Shown: positions 27,282 through 36,251 of the stretch, one piece after another | Layout: each line of letters begins with the position of its first letter | Numbering within the stretch: the stretch's first letter is position 1 | Origin: JAZBPO01 sp963691775 | Lineage (GTDB): Bacteria; Pseudomonadota; Gammaproteobacteria; Pseudomonadales; Azotimanducaceae | DNA: 64,000 nucleotides | NCBI GenBank assembly: GCA_963691775.1 | Contig: OY829369.1 | Span: 310,001-374,000, forward strand | Direction of reading: 5' to 3' | Position numbers and translations under genes: made by a program | Notes under the pieces: model-generated | The model's input: the letters and a program-made list of their open reading frames with translations, nothing else | The model's database searches: none | Told to the model about the DNA's origin: nothing

Positions 27282-28781
27282 ATGCCTACTCGCAGCCTGC
27301 GAGATCTTGAAGTGGCACTGCAGCGCGCCGGCAGCTATGAGGCCTGGCGCCTCGCTGCTATGGCACACGACGACACGTCTGGTGCAGCCGCGTGGAAACG
27401 CCAGGACCGTTCGTCACGCTACGGCTATCCAGGCATCCGCCGTCGCCTGGATCTGCTTCGCCGCCTGCGCGCGGAGGACGACCCGCACGAACTGCTGTAC
27501 TACCTGAACGAGGGCATCCACGGAAACATGGACGGCATCGGCAAGCCGGTCATGTATACGGTCGCGAAGTTCGGCACCAAGGACCTCATCACGACCTATC
27601 TCGAGGAACTCGAGGCGGCGATCCGCTACATCGCAGAGGTCGACGAGCAGCTCATCTCCTTCCCGGAAAAACTCGATTTCTTTCGCAGGGCAAGCCATTG
27701 CTATGGCCGCAGCGCCCTGATGCTGTCCGGAGGGGGCTCTCTCGGCCCATTCCACCTCGGCGTCGCCCGTGCGCTCTGGGAGCAGCACCTGCTCCCGGAC
27801 GTCATCTCCGGCTCGAGCGCCGGCGCCTTTGTTGCCGCGATCATGGGCACGCACACGGATCGCGAGCTTCACCAACTGCTTACATCGGAAGATGTACCCG
27901 TGGTCGGAAACACGAGCGTCGGCAAGCAATTGACGATTGGCGACGTGCGCGAAGCCGTCGCGGACCTTGTTCCAGACATGACATTTCAGGACGCGTTCGA
28001 CCACACCGGCCGGATGATCAACATCTCCATCGCGCCCAGTGAGTTGCACCAGACCTCGCGCCTGATGAACGCGATCACCTCACCGAACGTGTTCATTCGC
28101 GAAGCGGTGCTGGCGTCGTGCGCGATCCCCGGGGTATTTCCACCCGTGATGCTGGCGGCGCGTGACGCACAGGGCAAGCGCAAGCCCTATCTGCCGGCCC
28201 GTCGCTGGGTGGATGGTTCGGTGACGGACGATCTGCCGGCCAAGCGCCTTACGCGCCTGTACGGGGTGAACCATTTCATCACAAGCATGATCAATCCGAT
28301 CGTGCTCTGGTCCGTACGCGATCCGGATATGTCGGGGAGCCTGCTCCAGCGCGTTTGGGACATCGGCCAGCGCGCGAACAAGGAGTTTCTGCGCGCCACC
28401 TACCCACTCGCAATGCGCACCTGGCGTCGTGTTTATCCGGCAAACGTGGCGCTGCGCTTCCTGTACGCCGTCGCGACACAGGACTACACCGCCGACATCA
28501 ACATCATGCCCCGCAAGCGTTTCTACGACCCGCGCAAACTCCTCGCCCAGCTTACGCCGGAGGAAACGAACCAGCTGCTGCTGGACGGTGAACGGGCGAC
28601 CTGGCCGCGGATCGAGATGATCCGGAACTGCACGCGCATTAGCCGTACGCTCGACCGCATCCTCTCAGAGCTCGAATACGAACACGTCGAGCGGGACGGC
28701 GGCGCACCGGTTGCGCGACCTGGGCACCGCATGACGCCGTCGCCTGAACCCAGCTACGGCGACGCACCGCCCCTGCACTGA
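27282..28781 (+). CDS. DUF3336-patatin phospholipase/triacylglycerol lipase
   Basis: 499 residues. An N-terminal helical domain (about 1-140) of the DUF3336 type precedes a patatin domain: oxyanion loop SGGGSLGPFHLG, nucleophile elbow GSSAG (Ser179) and the catalytic Asp in WVDGS (Asp311, D-G-S rather than the more usual D-G-A/G). The same architecture occurs in yeast TGL3/4/5-type lipases and many proteobacterial homologues, which release fatty acids from glycerolipids. No signal peptide, so it acts in the cytoplasm or on lipid bodies/inner membrane. Probably in one operon with the acyl-CoA ligase upstream. Confidence 0.92.
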   Translation: MPTRSLRDLEVALQRAGSYEAWRLAAMAHDDTSGAAAWKRQDRSSRYGYPGIRRRLDLLRRLRAEDDPHELLYYLNEGIHGNMDGIGKPVMYTVAKFGTKDLITTYLEELEAAIRYIAEVDEQLISFPEKLDFFRRASHCYGRSALMLSGGGSLGPFHLGVARALWEQHLLPDVISGSSAGAFVAAIMGTHTDRELHQLLTSEDVPVVGNTSVGKQLTIGDVREAVADLVPDMTFQDAFDHTGRMINISIAPSELHQTSRLMNAITSPNVFIREAVLASCAIPGVFPPVMLAARDAQGKRKPYLPARRWVDGSVTDDLPAKRLTRLYGVNHFITSMINPIVLWSVRDPDMSGSLLQRVWDIGQRANKEFLRATYPLAMRTWRRVYPANVALRFLYAVATQDYTADINIMPRKRFYDPRKLLAQLTPEETNQLLLDGERATWPRIEMIRNCTRISRTLDRILSELEYEHVERDGGAPVARPGHRMTPSPEPSYGDAPPLH

Positions 28782-28823
28782 GCGTCTTCGCTTGGGCGCC
28801 CCGTTCCGCTGCGACGAACAGGT

Positions 28824-29156
28824 CTAGATGTAGCCGTCCACGTCGAGTGGTATCTCATCGACATTGTCCACATCCAGATTCGGATGCGGCGGCAGCTTGA
28901 GTTCAAGGAACTCGCGCAGTGGCGCCGGGAGGCGGGCAAGGCGCGCTCGCCCCAGGTCGGTCGTGGAGGCGTAGAGCTCGATGTAGCGCCCGAAGGACGC
29001 CTCGAAGGCCTCGTCCATGGGCACCACGCGCCCCACCCCCGCAATTTGCCTGCCGATCAGACGCTGCTCACCAGTGCCGCCGGCGACTATGAGCACGTCC
29101 GTGTCGAGTTCAGGACGGCGCAGCACGCGCAGGCGCGCCCCATGAGTCGTTCGCAT
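28824..29156 (-). CDS. Small hypothetical protein
   Basis: 110 residues, no family recognised. The first part is beta-like (ARLRVLRRPELDTDVLIVAGGTGEQRLIGRQIAGVGRVVPMDEA), the second helical, ending in an acidic tail with Asp repeats. The strong site AAGGAG (29166-29171) abuts ATG 29165 with no spacer but is nine bases from ATG 29156, so the second is chosen. Convergent with the patatin gene and upstream of it lies tRNA-Cys on the same strand. Function unknown; codon usage and ribosome site make it a believable gene. Confidence 0.65.
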   Translation of the reverse strand: MRTTHGARLRVLRRPELDTDVLIVAGGTGEQRLIGRQIAGVGRVVPMDEAFEASFGRYIELYASTTDLGRARLARLPAPLREFLELKLPPHPNLDVDNVDEIPLDVDGYI

Positions 29157-29165
29157 TGCGAACAT

Positions 29166-29171
29166 CTCCTT
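29166..29171 (-). promoter_or_regulatory. Ribosome-binding site deciding the start of the 110-residue gene
   Basis: AAGGAG on the minus strand, zero spacing to ATG 29165 and nine bases to ATG 29156. Confidence 0.65.
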
Positions 29172-29284
29172 AGGCCCGTTCAGGATGTTAGAAAGTGGCT
29201 GGGTCGCCAGCCTGTCGGCTGGCGCCCTCGGCGGACGGCCTACGGCAGTTCGCGGTTGCCCCGACGAAGCGAGGCGGAAGTACT

Positions 29285-29358
29285 TGGAGGCCGGGGTCGG
29301 AATCGAACCGGCGTAGACGGATTTGCAATCCGCTGCATGACCACTCTGCCACCCGGCC
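29285..29358 (-). tRNA. tRNA-Cys (anticodon GCA), cysT-type
   Basis: 74 bases on the minus strand with encoded CCA. Acceptor GGCCGGG pairs with CCCGGCC before TCCA; anticodon stem CGGAT/ATCCG with loop TGCAA region gives anticodon GCA; T-arm CCGGTTCGATTCCGA. It begins 55 bases after the pgsA stop on the same strand, the position of cysT relative to pgsA in enterobacteria (there with glyW in between). Confidence 0.97.
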
Positions 29359-29413
29359 GGGGTGGAGGCGCGATTTTACCGATTCACCACGGCAATGCCA
29401 GAGCCCGCACGTT

Positions 29414-29989
29414 TCAACGGTCGGGGGCGGCTTCCTCATAGGCCTCGCGCAGGGTCGGCCAAGCCGCCTGAATGTAGATCACCATGGACCAGAGCGTCAG
29501 CGCAGCCGCCACGTAGAGCAGTCCGTAGCCAAGCTTTACCCAGAGCAAGTCGAGCTCCGCAGGCAATGCGAGCAGGACCAGGATCGCGACCATCTGGAAG
29601 ACCGTTTTCACCTTACCCACCCAGCTCACGGAGACGACACCGCGCCGTTGCATGTCCGCCATCCATTCGCGTAGCGCGGAGATGATGATCTCCCGACCGA
29701 CGATCACCACCGCTGCCGCGGAGAACCAGAGATTGGCGTGTGCGCCCGCCATCATGACGAGCGCTGCGCCAACGATGAGCTTGTCCGCCACGGGATCAAG
29801 AAAGGCACCGAAGCGAGACGTCTCGCCCCGTGAGCGCGCAACGTAGCCGTCAATCCAGTCGGTCACCGCCGCGAGCGCGAACACCGTTGCGGTAGCAAGG
29901 CGCGTCCAATCCGACGGCAGCATGAATAGGAGCACGAATACCGGCACCAGTACGATGCGGAAGCTCGTGAGTAGATTCGCAAGATTCAT
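29414..29989 (-). CDS. pgsA: CDP-diacylglycerol-glycerol-3-phosphate 3-phosphatidyltransferase
   Basis: 191 residues, usual for PgsA. The CDP-alcohol phosphatidyltransferase motif D-G-x2-A-R-x8-G-x3-D-x3-D is complete in TDWIDGYVARSRGETSRFGAFLDPVADK. Four to five membrane helices are visible. It makes phosphatidylglycerol phosphate at the inner membrane from CDP-diacylglycerol and glycerol-3-phosphate. ATG 29989 is chosen; upstream codons of the same frame run into uvrC and look non-coding. It follows uvrC by 70 bases, the conserved proteobacterial order. Confidence 0.97.
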   Translation of the reverse strand: MNLANLLTSFRIVLVPVFVLLFMLPSDWTRLATATVFALAAVTDWIDGYVARSRGETSRFGAFLDPVADKLIVGAALVMMAGAHANLWFSAAAVVIVGREIIISALREWMADMQRRGVVSVSWVGKVKTVFQMVAILVLLALPAELDLLWVKLGYGLLYVAAALTLWSMVIYIQAAWPTLREAYEEAAPDR

Positions 29990-30059
29990 CGGCGACTCGA
30001 CGCCATCGACATGAGCGCAAGTGTACCCGTGTGCGACGGCGGCGTGAGGGGCGTGCCCA

Positions 30060-31907
30060 TCAACCCTCGTGGAATGCGCCGTAGATATGCTCGGCGAGCG
30101 CACGGCTGATGCCCGGTACGCGCGTCAATTCCTCGATACTTGCGCCGCGGATGCCGCGGATACCCCCGAAGTGCTGGAGGAGCGCGCGCCGACGCTTGGG
30201 ACCCACGCCCTCGATCTCTTCGAGTTCGGAGGTGGTGCGCTGCTTGCCTCGCCGCTGACGATGGCCAGTGATTGCGAAGCGGTGCGCCTCATCCCGGATG
30301 TGCTGGATAAGGTGCATGGCCGGACCAGTTGGTGGAATGACGATCTCTGCACCCGTGGCCCCGTCGATCAGGCTCTCCAGGCCAGCCTTCCGCGTCGGCC
30401 CCTTGGCGACGCCGATCAAGCGAACGCCCTCGATCTCCAGTTCCGCAAGCGCGTTGCGCGCCTGGGTGAGCTGGCCCTTGCCGCCGTCAATGAAGAGGAT
30501 ATCGGGCAGTGGGGCCTCCCCTTTCTTCAATCTTCGATAGCGCCGTCTGAGCGCCTGATCCATGGCTGCGTAGTCATCGCCTCCGGTGATACCGTCGATG
30601 TTGAAGCGACGGTAATCGGACTTCAGCGGGCCGTTCGCGTCGAACACGACGCAAGACGCAACCGTGTTCTCGCCCATCGTATGGCTGATATCGAAGCACT
30701 CCAGCCGCGTCGGCTGCTTCTCAAGGCGCAGCCCCTTTGTCAGTGCCTCGAAACGGGCACGAACGTTGTCCTTGTCTGCGAGATGCCGGCCTAGGTTCTC
30801 TTCGGCATTCGTGAGCGCTAGGCGCACCCAGCGCGCCCGCTGCGTGCGCACCTGCGAGGCCAGCCGTACGCGATAGCCGGCAACTTCCGACAGCGCCTCG
30901 GACAGCAGCGCAGCGTCCTCGAGCTCGTGGCTGGTGATGATCTCGTGCGGAATCTCGCGAACGGCGCCGCCCTCTCCGAAGTAGTACTGCGACGCAAACG
31001 CCGTCAGAACCGCTTCGAGTCCTCCGCCGAGCTCGTCGCGCGGAAACCAGTCCCGAGAACCCAGCAATTGGCCGCTCCGGATCGACATTACCTGCACACA
31101 CATTCCGCCCGGCGCCTCGACGGCCACGATGACGTCGGCATCGCCCTCCTCGCCGACGACGTCCTGCTGCTGCTGAACTCGCCGCAACTGACGAATGCGA
31201 TTGCGATACTTCGCGGCGCGCTCGAACTCGAGCGCATCCGCCGCGGCCTGCATGTCGCGCTCAAGCTCGCGAATCGCCTCCTCGGATCGGCCCTCAAGGA
31301 ACTGCACCGCATGACGCACGTCCTCCTGGTACTCATTGGTATCTACAAAACCGACGCAGGGCGCGCTGCAGCGCTGTATCTGGTGCTGGAGGCAGGGCCG
31401 TGAGCGATTCTTGAAATAGCTGTCGGTGCAGTTGCGGAGCTGAAAGACCTTTTCCAGTGAATTCAGCGTGCGCCGTACAGCCCCGGCAGACGGATAGGGA
31501 CCAAAGAACTTCCCCGGGCGCTTCCTCGACCCGCGAAAGAACTGAAGGCGTGGAAAGTCCCCGTGCGGTGTCAGATGAATGTACGGATAGGACTTATCGT
31601 CCCTCAGAACGATATTGTAGGGCGGCCGTTCCTTCTTGATGAGGCTCTGCTCTAGCAGCAGCGCCTCCGTCTCGGTCGCCGTGATCGTGATCCGCACATC
31701 CGCGATGCGTGCCACCATGGAAAGCGTCTTCGCCGCGAGCCCAGACGCCCGAAAATAGCTCGAAACCCGATTCTTTAGATTTCGCGCCTTGCCGACATAG
31801 AGCACCTCGCCGTCATCGTCGAGCATCTGATAGACGCCGGGTCTGCGCGTGAGATTCGCGAGGAACGTTTCGTGGTCGAAGCGCTCGGATGTGGCCCCGT
31901 CACGCAT
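30060..31907 (-). CDS. uvrC: Excinuclease ABC subunit C
   Basis: 615 residues, full length. It carries the N-terminal GIY-YIG nuclease domain (about 16-95; RPGVYQMLDDDGEVLYVGKARNL), a Cys-rich segment, a UVR motif (about 200-240), the RNase-H-like C-terminal nuclease (ECFDISHTMGE, DILFIDGGKGQL), and a tandem helix-hairpin-helix region at the end (LEEIEGVGPKRRRALLQHFGG). It makes both incisions in nucleotide-excision repair with UvrAB. AAAGGG lies seven bases before ATG 31907. Confidence 0.98.
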   Translation of the reverse strand: MRDGATSERFDHETFLANLTRRPGVYQMLDDDGEVLYVGKARNLKNRVSSYFRASGLAAKTLSMVARIADVRITITATETEALLLEQSLIKKERPPYNIVLRDDKSYPYIHLTPHGDFPRLQFFRGSRKRPGKFFGPYPSAGAVRRTLNSLEKVFQLRNCTDSYFKNRSRPCLQHQIQRCSAPCVGFVDTNEYQEDVRHAVQFLEGRSEEAIRELERDMQAAADALEFERAAKYRNRIRQLRRVQQQQDVVGEEGDADVIVAVEAPGGMCVQVMSIRSGQLLGSRDWFPRDELGGGLEAVLTAFASQYYFGEGGAVREIPHEIITSHELEDAALLSEALSEVAGYRVRLASQVRTQRARWVRLALTNAEENLGRHLADKDNVRARFEALTKGLRLEKQPTRLECFDISHTMGENTVASCVVFDANGPLKSDYRRFNIDGITGGDDYAAMDQALRRRYRRLKKGEAPLPDILFIDGGKGQLTQARNALAELEIEGVRLIGVAKGPTRKAGLESLIDGATGAEIVIPPTGPAMHLIQHIRDEAHRFAITGHRQRRGKQRTTSELEEIEGVGPKRRRALLQHFGGIRGIRGASIEELTRVPGISRALAEHIYGAFHEG

Positions 31908-32022
31908 GCGCAGGCCCTTTCGTCATGCCCGATGAGGATCCCGCGATCCCCAGGGGGAAGCGCGCGGTTCGAGCTGCCTCGATAGAGCATCGAATCATGA
32001 GTCGGCCGGGTTCGCAGGCGTG

Positions 32023-32685
32023 TCAGATGGCGTTGAGATGTCGCTGCACGTGCGCGAGCACGGCGGAGAACATGGGCGTCGTCAGACGACCCGTATGGGT
32101 GTTGTAGCGGGAGGGGTGAAACGAATCAACGATAAGCCCCTTGGCGCCGACGGGGTACGCGGCACCGTGCGCAAAGGGATGGGCGGATCGGGCCAGGCCG
32201 AGCGCATCCATCACCGCTTCGTGCGCAACGCGGCCGAGCGCCAAAACCGCTACGCGGCGGCGACCGGCACCGAACAGACGAGCAAGCTCTTCGCTCAGAA
32301 AGGGACGGCAGTTGCGCACTTCCGCAGGCGTCGGCCGGTTCTCCGGCGGCAGGCAACGGACGACGTTGGTGATGCGGACGCCGTGCAGACGCCAGGGCCA
32401 GCGAGGGTGCTGCGCCGCCGTCGCAAAGCCGACACGCACGAGGCCCTGGAACAGAAAGGATCCGGAATCATCTCCAGTGAAGGGGACGCCCGTTCTGTTC
32501 GCGCCCGCCCGCCCCGGTGCTAGCCCAGCGATCAGCAGCCGCGCGCGGCGCTCCCCCCAGGACGGCACAGGGGCGCAGTGCCAGGCAGGTTCGGCATCAC
32601 GGACAGCATCTAGGTGTGCCGCGAGCCGCGGGCATCGGCGACAGCCTGGATCATGCGCTTGCGCCGCCGCCGCGAGGTGTTTCAG
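32023..32685 (-). CDS. Type-5 uracil-DNA glycosylase (UdgB-like)
   Basis: About 220 residues, matching Thermus UDGb in length and order of motifs: CRRCPRL, LLIAGLAPGRAGANRTGVPFTGDDSG (active-site loop GLAPG), TNVVRCLPPENRPTPAE, and HPSRYNTHTGRL. The family removes uracil and other deaminated bases and lacks the usual catalytic Asp/Asn of family 1. No ATG, GTG or TTG exists in frame between the uvrY stop and the first conserved residue. The best start is CTG 32685, overlapping the uvrY stop (CTGA), which places CRRCPRL at the position expected from Thermus. Alternatively translation begins inside uvrY. It is inserted between uvrY and uvrC. Confidence 0.88.
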   Translation of the reverse strand: MKHLAAAAQAHDPGCRRCPRLAAHLDAVRDAEPAWHCAPVPSWGERRARLLIAGLAPGRAGANRTGVPFTGDDSGSFLFQGLVRVGFATAAQHPRWPWRLHGVRITNVVRCLPPENRPTPAEVRNCRPFLSEELARLFGAGRRRVAVLALGRVAHEAVMDALGLARSAHPFAHGAAYPVGAKGLIVDSFHPSRYNTHTGRLTTPMFSAVLAHVQRHLNAI

Positions 32686-33332
32686 TGGGCGACCGCGTGC
32701 GGGTCGACCATACCGTGCTTCATGGCAAGCAGCGTGAGTTCGACGTCGCTCGAGATGTTGAGCTTCTCGAATATCCGGTACCGATAGCTGTTGACGGTTT
32801 TTGGCGACAGGCACAGTGAGTCGGAGATTTCCTGCACCTTTCGACAGTTGACCACCATGGTAGCGATCTGCATCTCGCGCCCGGACAGGAGCATAAAGGG
32901 CGACACGTCCTGCTCCTCATAGCTGCGCAAGGCTATCTGTCGCGCAATATCCGAAGACAGATAGCGCTGCCCAACCTGGCCTTTGCGAATGGCGGAAACG
33001 AGTTCGCGCACATCGGCGTCCTTGGTCACGTAACCGACGGCGCCGGCTTCGAGCATCTGAGTCGGAAAAGGCTCGTCCTCGTAAACGGTCGTTGCGATGA
33101 TCTTCAGGTCCGGCGCCATGCGAAGCGCCCGGCGGGTCGCTTCGAGCCCGCCGATGCCCGGCATACGGACGTCCATGAGCACAACGGACGGGCGGAGTTC
33201 GCGAATCTTCACCAGCGCGTCCTCTCCGCTCGATGCGTCCCCCATGACCTCGATGCCCTTTACATCCTCCAGCATGCGGGCGATGCCTTTGCGGACCAGA
33301 CGGTGGTCGTCGACGATGAGTACTCGGATCAC
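32682..33332 (-). CDS. uvrY: Response regulator GacA/UvrY
   Basis: 216 residues, GTG start with GGGAGG eight bases upstream. Receiver domain (about 1-120) with phosphoacceptor Asp54 (VLMDVRMPG) and a Thr-Lys switch pair (VTKDADV region), then a LuxR/NarL-type helix-turn-helix (about 145-205; LSPKTVNSYRYRIFEKL). Position upstream of uvrC identifies it as the GacA/UvrY orthologue of the Gac-Rsm/BarA-UvrY post-transcriptional control system, which activates small RNAs antagonising CsrA. Its kinase partner is not obviously in this window. Confidence 0.95.
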   Translation of the reverse strand: MIRVLIVDDHRLVRKGIARMLEDVKGIEVMGDASSGEDALVKIRELRPSVVLMDVRMPGIGGLEATRRALRMAPDLKIIATTVYEDEPFPTQMLEAGAVGYVTKDADVRELVSAIRKGQVGQRYLSSDIARQIALRSYEEQDVSPFMLLSGREMQIATMVVNCRKVQEISDSLCLSPKTVNSYRYRIFEKLNISSDVELTLLAMKHGMVDPHAVAH

Positions 33333-33512
33333 GGCTCGAACCTCCCTGTTCGTGTGCTCCGTCGGTGCGCGGAATGTAAACCGCGATCACACGACATTTA
33401 CGTACCCTTACCCGAATCTATCCCCGCGGAGCACGAATGCAAGCGCGCGTGCTGCGGATCGAGAGATAACGTACACAACGTAGGGAAATCATCCCGCAGA
33501 CGCCGTTAGCGC

Positions 33513-33534
33513 GCCATCATGGCATTTTGATGGC
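33513..33534. repeat. 7-bp inverted repeat between gcdH and uvrY
   Basis: GCCATCA and TGATGGC separated by 8 bases, 27 bases after the glutaryl-CoA dehydrogenase stop. There is no T-run, so it could be a weak terminator or an operator upstream of uvrY. Confidence 0.35.
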
Positions 33535-33560
33535 ACCTGAGGGCCGGAGCATGCTCTGGA

Positions 33561-34787
<1,227 letters not shown>

Positions 34788-34917
34788 GGTTTCGACTCCA
34801 GGAGCCCGTGTGTTCGGCAGGCGTGCATTCTCCCTCACGGCTCCCGGTCGCTCAACGGACGCGCGACGGACCGGTACACTCCCGCTCCTGTTGAAGTCCA
34901 CTGCCCAGGTCACAGCC

Positions 34918-36081
34918 ATGCCCCTCGACGCCGCCACTCTGGACGCGCTGATTGACACCGCGCGCCGCTTTGTTCGCGAACGCCTCGTACCTCTGGAAGC
35001 CCAGATCGCACGCGAGGACCGGATTCCGGACGACCTGATCGAGGAGATGAAAGCGCTCGGCATGTTCGGGATGACGATCCCGGAAGGCTATGGCGGTCTG
35101 GGACTCAACACGGAGGAAGAATGCCGCGTGGTCATGGAGCTCGGATGGACCTCCCCCGCGTTCCGATCGATCATCGGGACCAACAACGGCATCGGCTCCC
35201 AGGGCATCGTCATGGACGGGACCGAGTCCCAGAAAGAGCACTGGCTACCGAAACTCGCCTCCGGCGAGGTGATCGGTTCGTTCTGTCTCACAGAGCCCGA
35301 CGCAGGCTCGGACGCAGGCGGGGTCCGGACTCGAGCCGACGCCGACGGTGACGGCTTCATCCTCAACGGCAGCAAGCGCTACATCACGAACGCGCCGCGG
35401 GCGAATCTGTTCACGGTGTTTGCCCGCACCAGCCAGGACAAGCCGGGGGCGCGAGGCGTCAGCGCATTCCTCGTCCCGGCGGAAACGCCAGGCATCAGCC
35501 TCGGTTCGCCAGACAAGAAGATGGGGCAGCAGGGCGCGCACGTGTGCGACGTGGTGTTCGAGGACGTTCGCGTCAACGCCGACGCACTACTCGGGGGCGA
35601 GGAAAAGCTCGACAAGGGGTTCCTGACAGCCATGAAGACCCTGGACCGCGGCCGCCTGCACATCAGTGCCCTCGCCTGCGGCACCGCCGAGCGACTGATC
35701 CATGAATCTGTTCGCTACGCCGCCGAACGACAGCAATTCGGCCAGGCAATCGGCGAATTCCAGCTTGTGCAGGGCATGCTCGCTGACAGCCGGACAGAAG
35801 CCTATGCCGGTCGGTGCATGGTCCTGGATGCTGCTCGCCAGCGAGATGGGGGCAAAGATGCACAAACGCTCGCAAGCGCCTCGAAGTACTTCTGCACCGA
35901 GATGGTTGGTCGAGTTGCCGACCGCGCCGTACAGGTGTTCGGCGGTGCGGGTTACATGGAGGAATATGGCATCGAGCGCTTCTATCGGGACGTTCGCCTG
36001 TTTCGTCTATACGAAGGCACGAGCCAGATTCAGCAAATGATCATCGCGCGGAATCTGCTGAAGGATGCAGCGGTCGGTTGA
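34918..36081 (+). CDS. Acyl-CoA dehydrogenase
   Basis: 387 residues, the standard length. FAD/substrate motifs FCLTEPDAGSDAGGVRTRAD, YITNAPRANLFTVFAR, and the catalytic Glu366 in RLYEGTSQIQQMIIARNLL. It introduces the alpha-beta double bond in acyl-CoA and passes electrons to ETF. The class (short/branched versus medium chain) cannot be decided by eye. The start at ATG 34918 matches the family N-terminus; the frame upstream is open into the divergent gcdH-like gene but is non-homologous. No strong ribosome site. Confidence 0.9.
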   Translation: MPLDAATLDALIDTARRFVRERLVPLEAQIAREDRIPDDLIEEMKALGMFGMTIPEGYGGLGLNTEEECRVVMELGWTSPAFRSIIGTNNGIGSQGIVMDGTESQKEHWLPKLASGEVIGSFCLTEPDAGSDAGGVRTRADADGDGFILNGSKRYITNAPRANLFTVFARTSQDKPGARGVSAFLVPAETPGISLGSPDKKMGQQGAHVCDVVFEDVRVNADALLGGEEKLDKGFLTAMKTLDRGRLHISALACGTAERLIHESVRYAAERQQFGQAIGEFQLVQGMLADSRTEAYAGRCMVLDAARQRDGGKDAQTLASASKYFCTEMVGRVADRAVQVFGGAGYMEEYGIERFYRDVRLFRLYEGTSQIQQMIIARNLLKDAAVG

Positions 36082-36251
36082 CCCATGCATCGGAAGCCTG
36101 ATCGAGCAGCGCAAGCAGCGACGCGCGAGCGCGCGCCCGCCTCTCGGGCGCGGGTTCCTCGCGCAAGTCGTCCACCACTTGCTCAAGTCGGCTCAGCTGC
36201 CGCGTGAGGGCAACAAGCGCTCCGCGCAGGGTCTCGCGGAGCTGATGCGCC

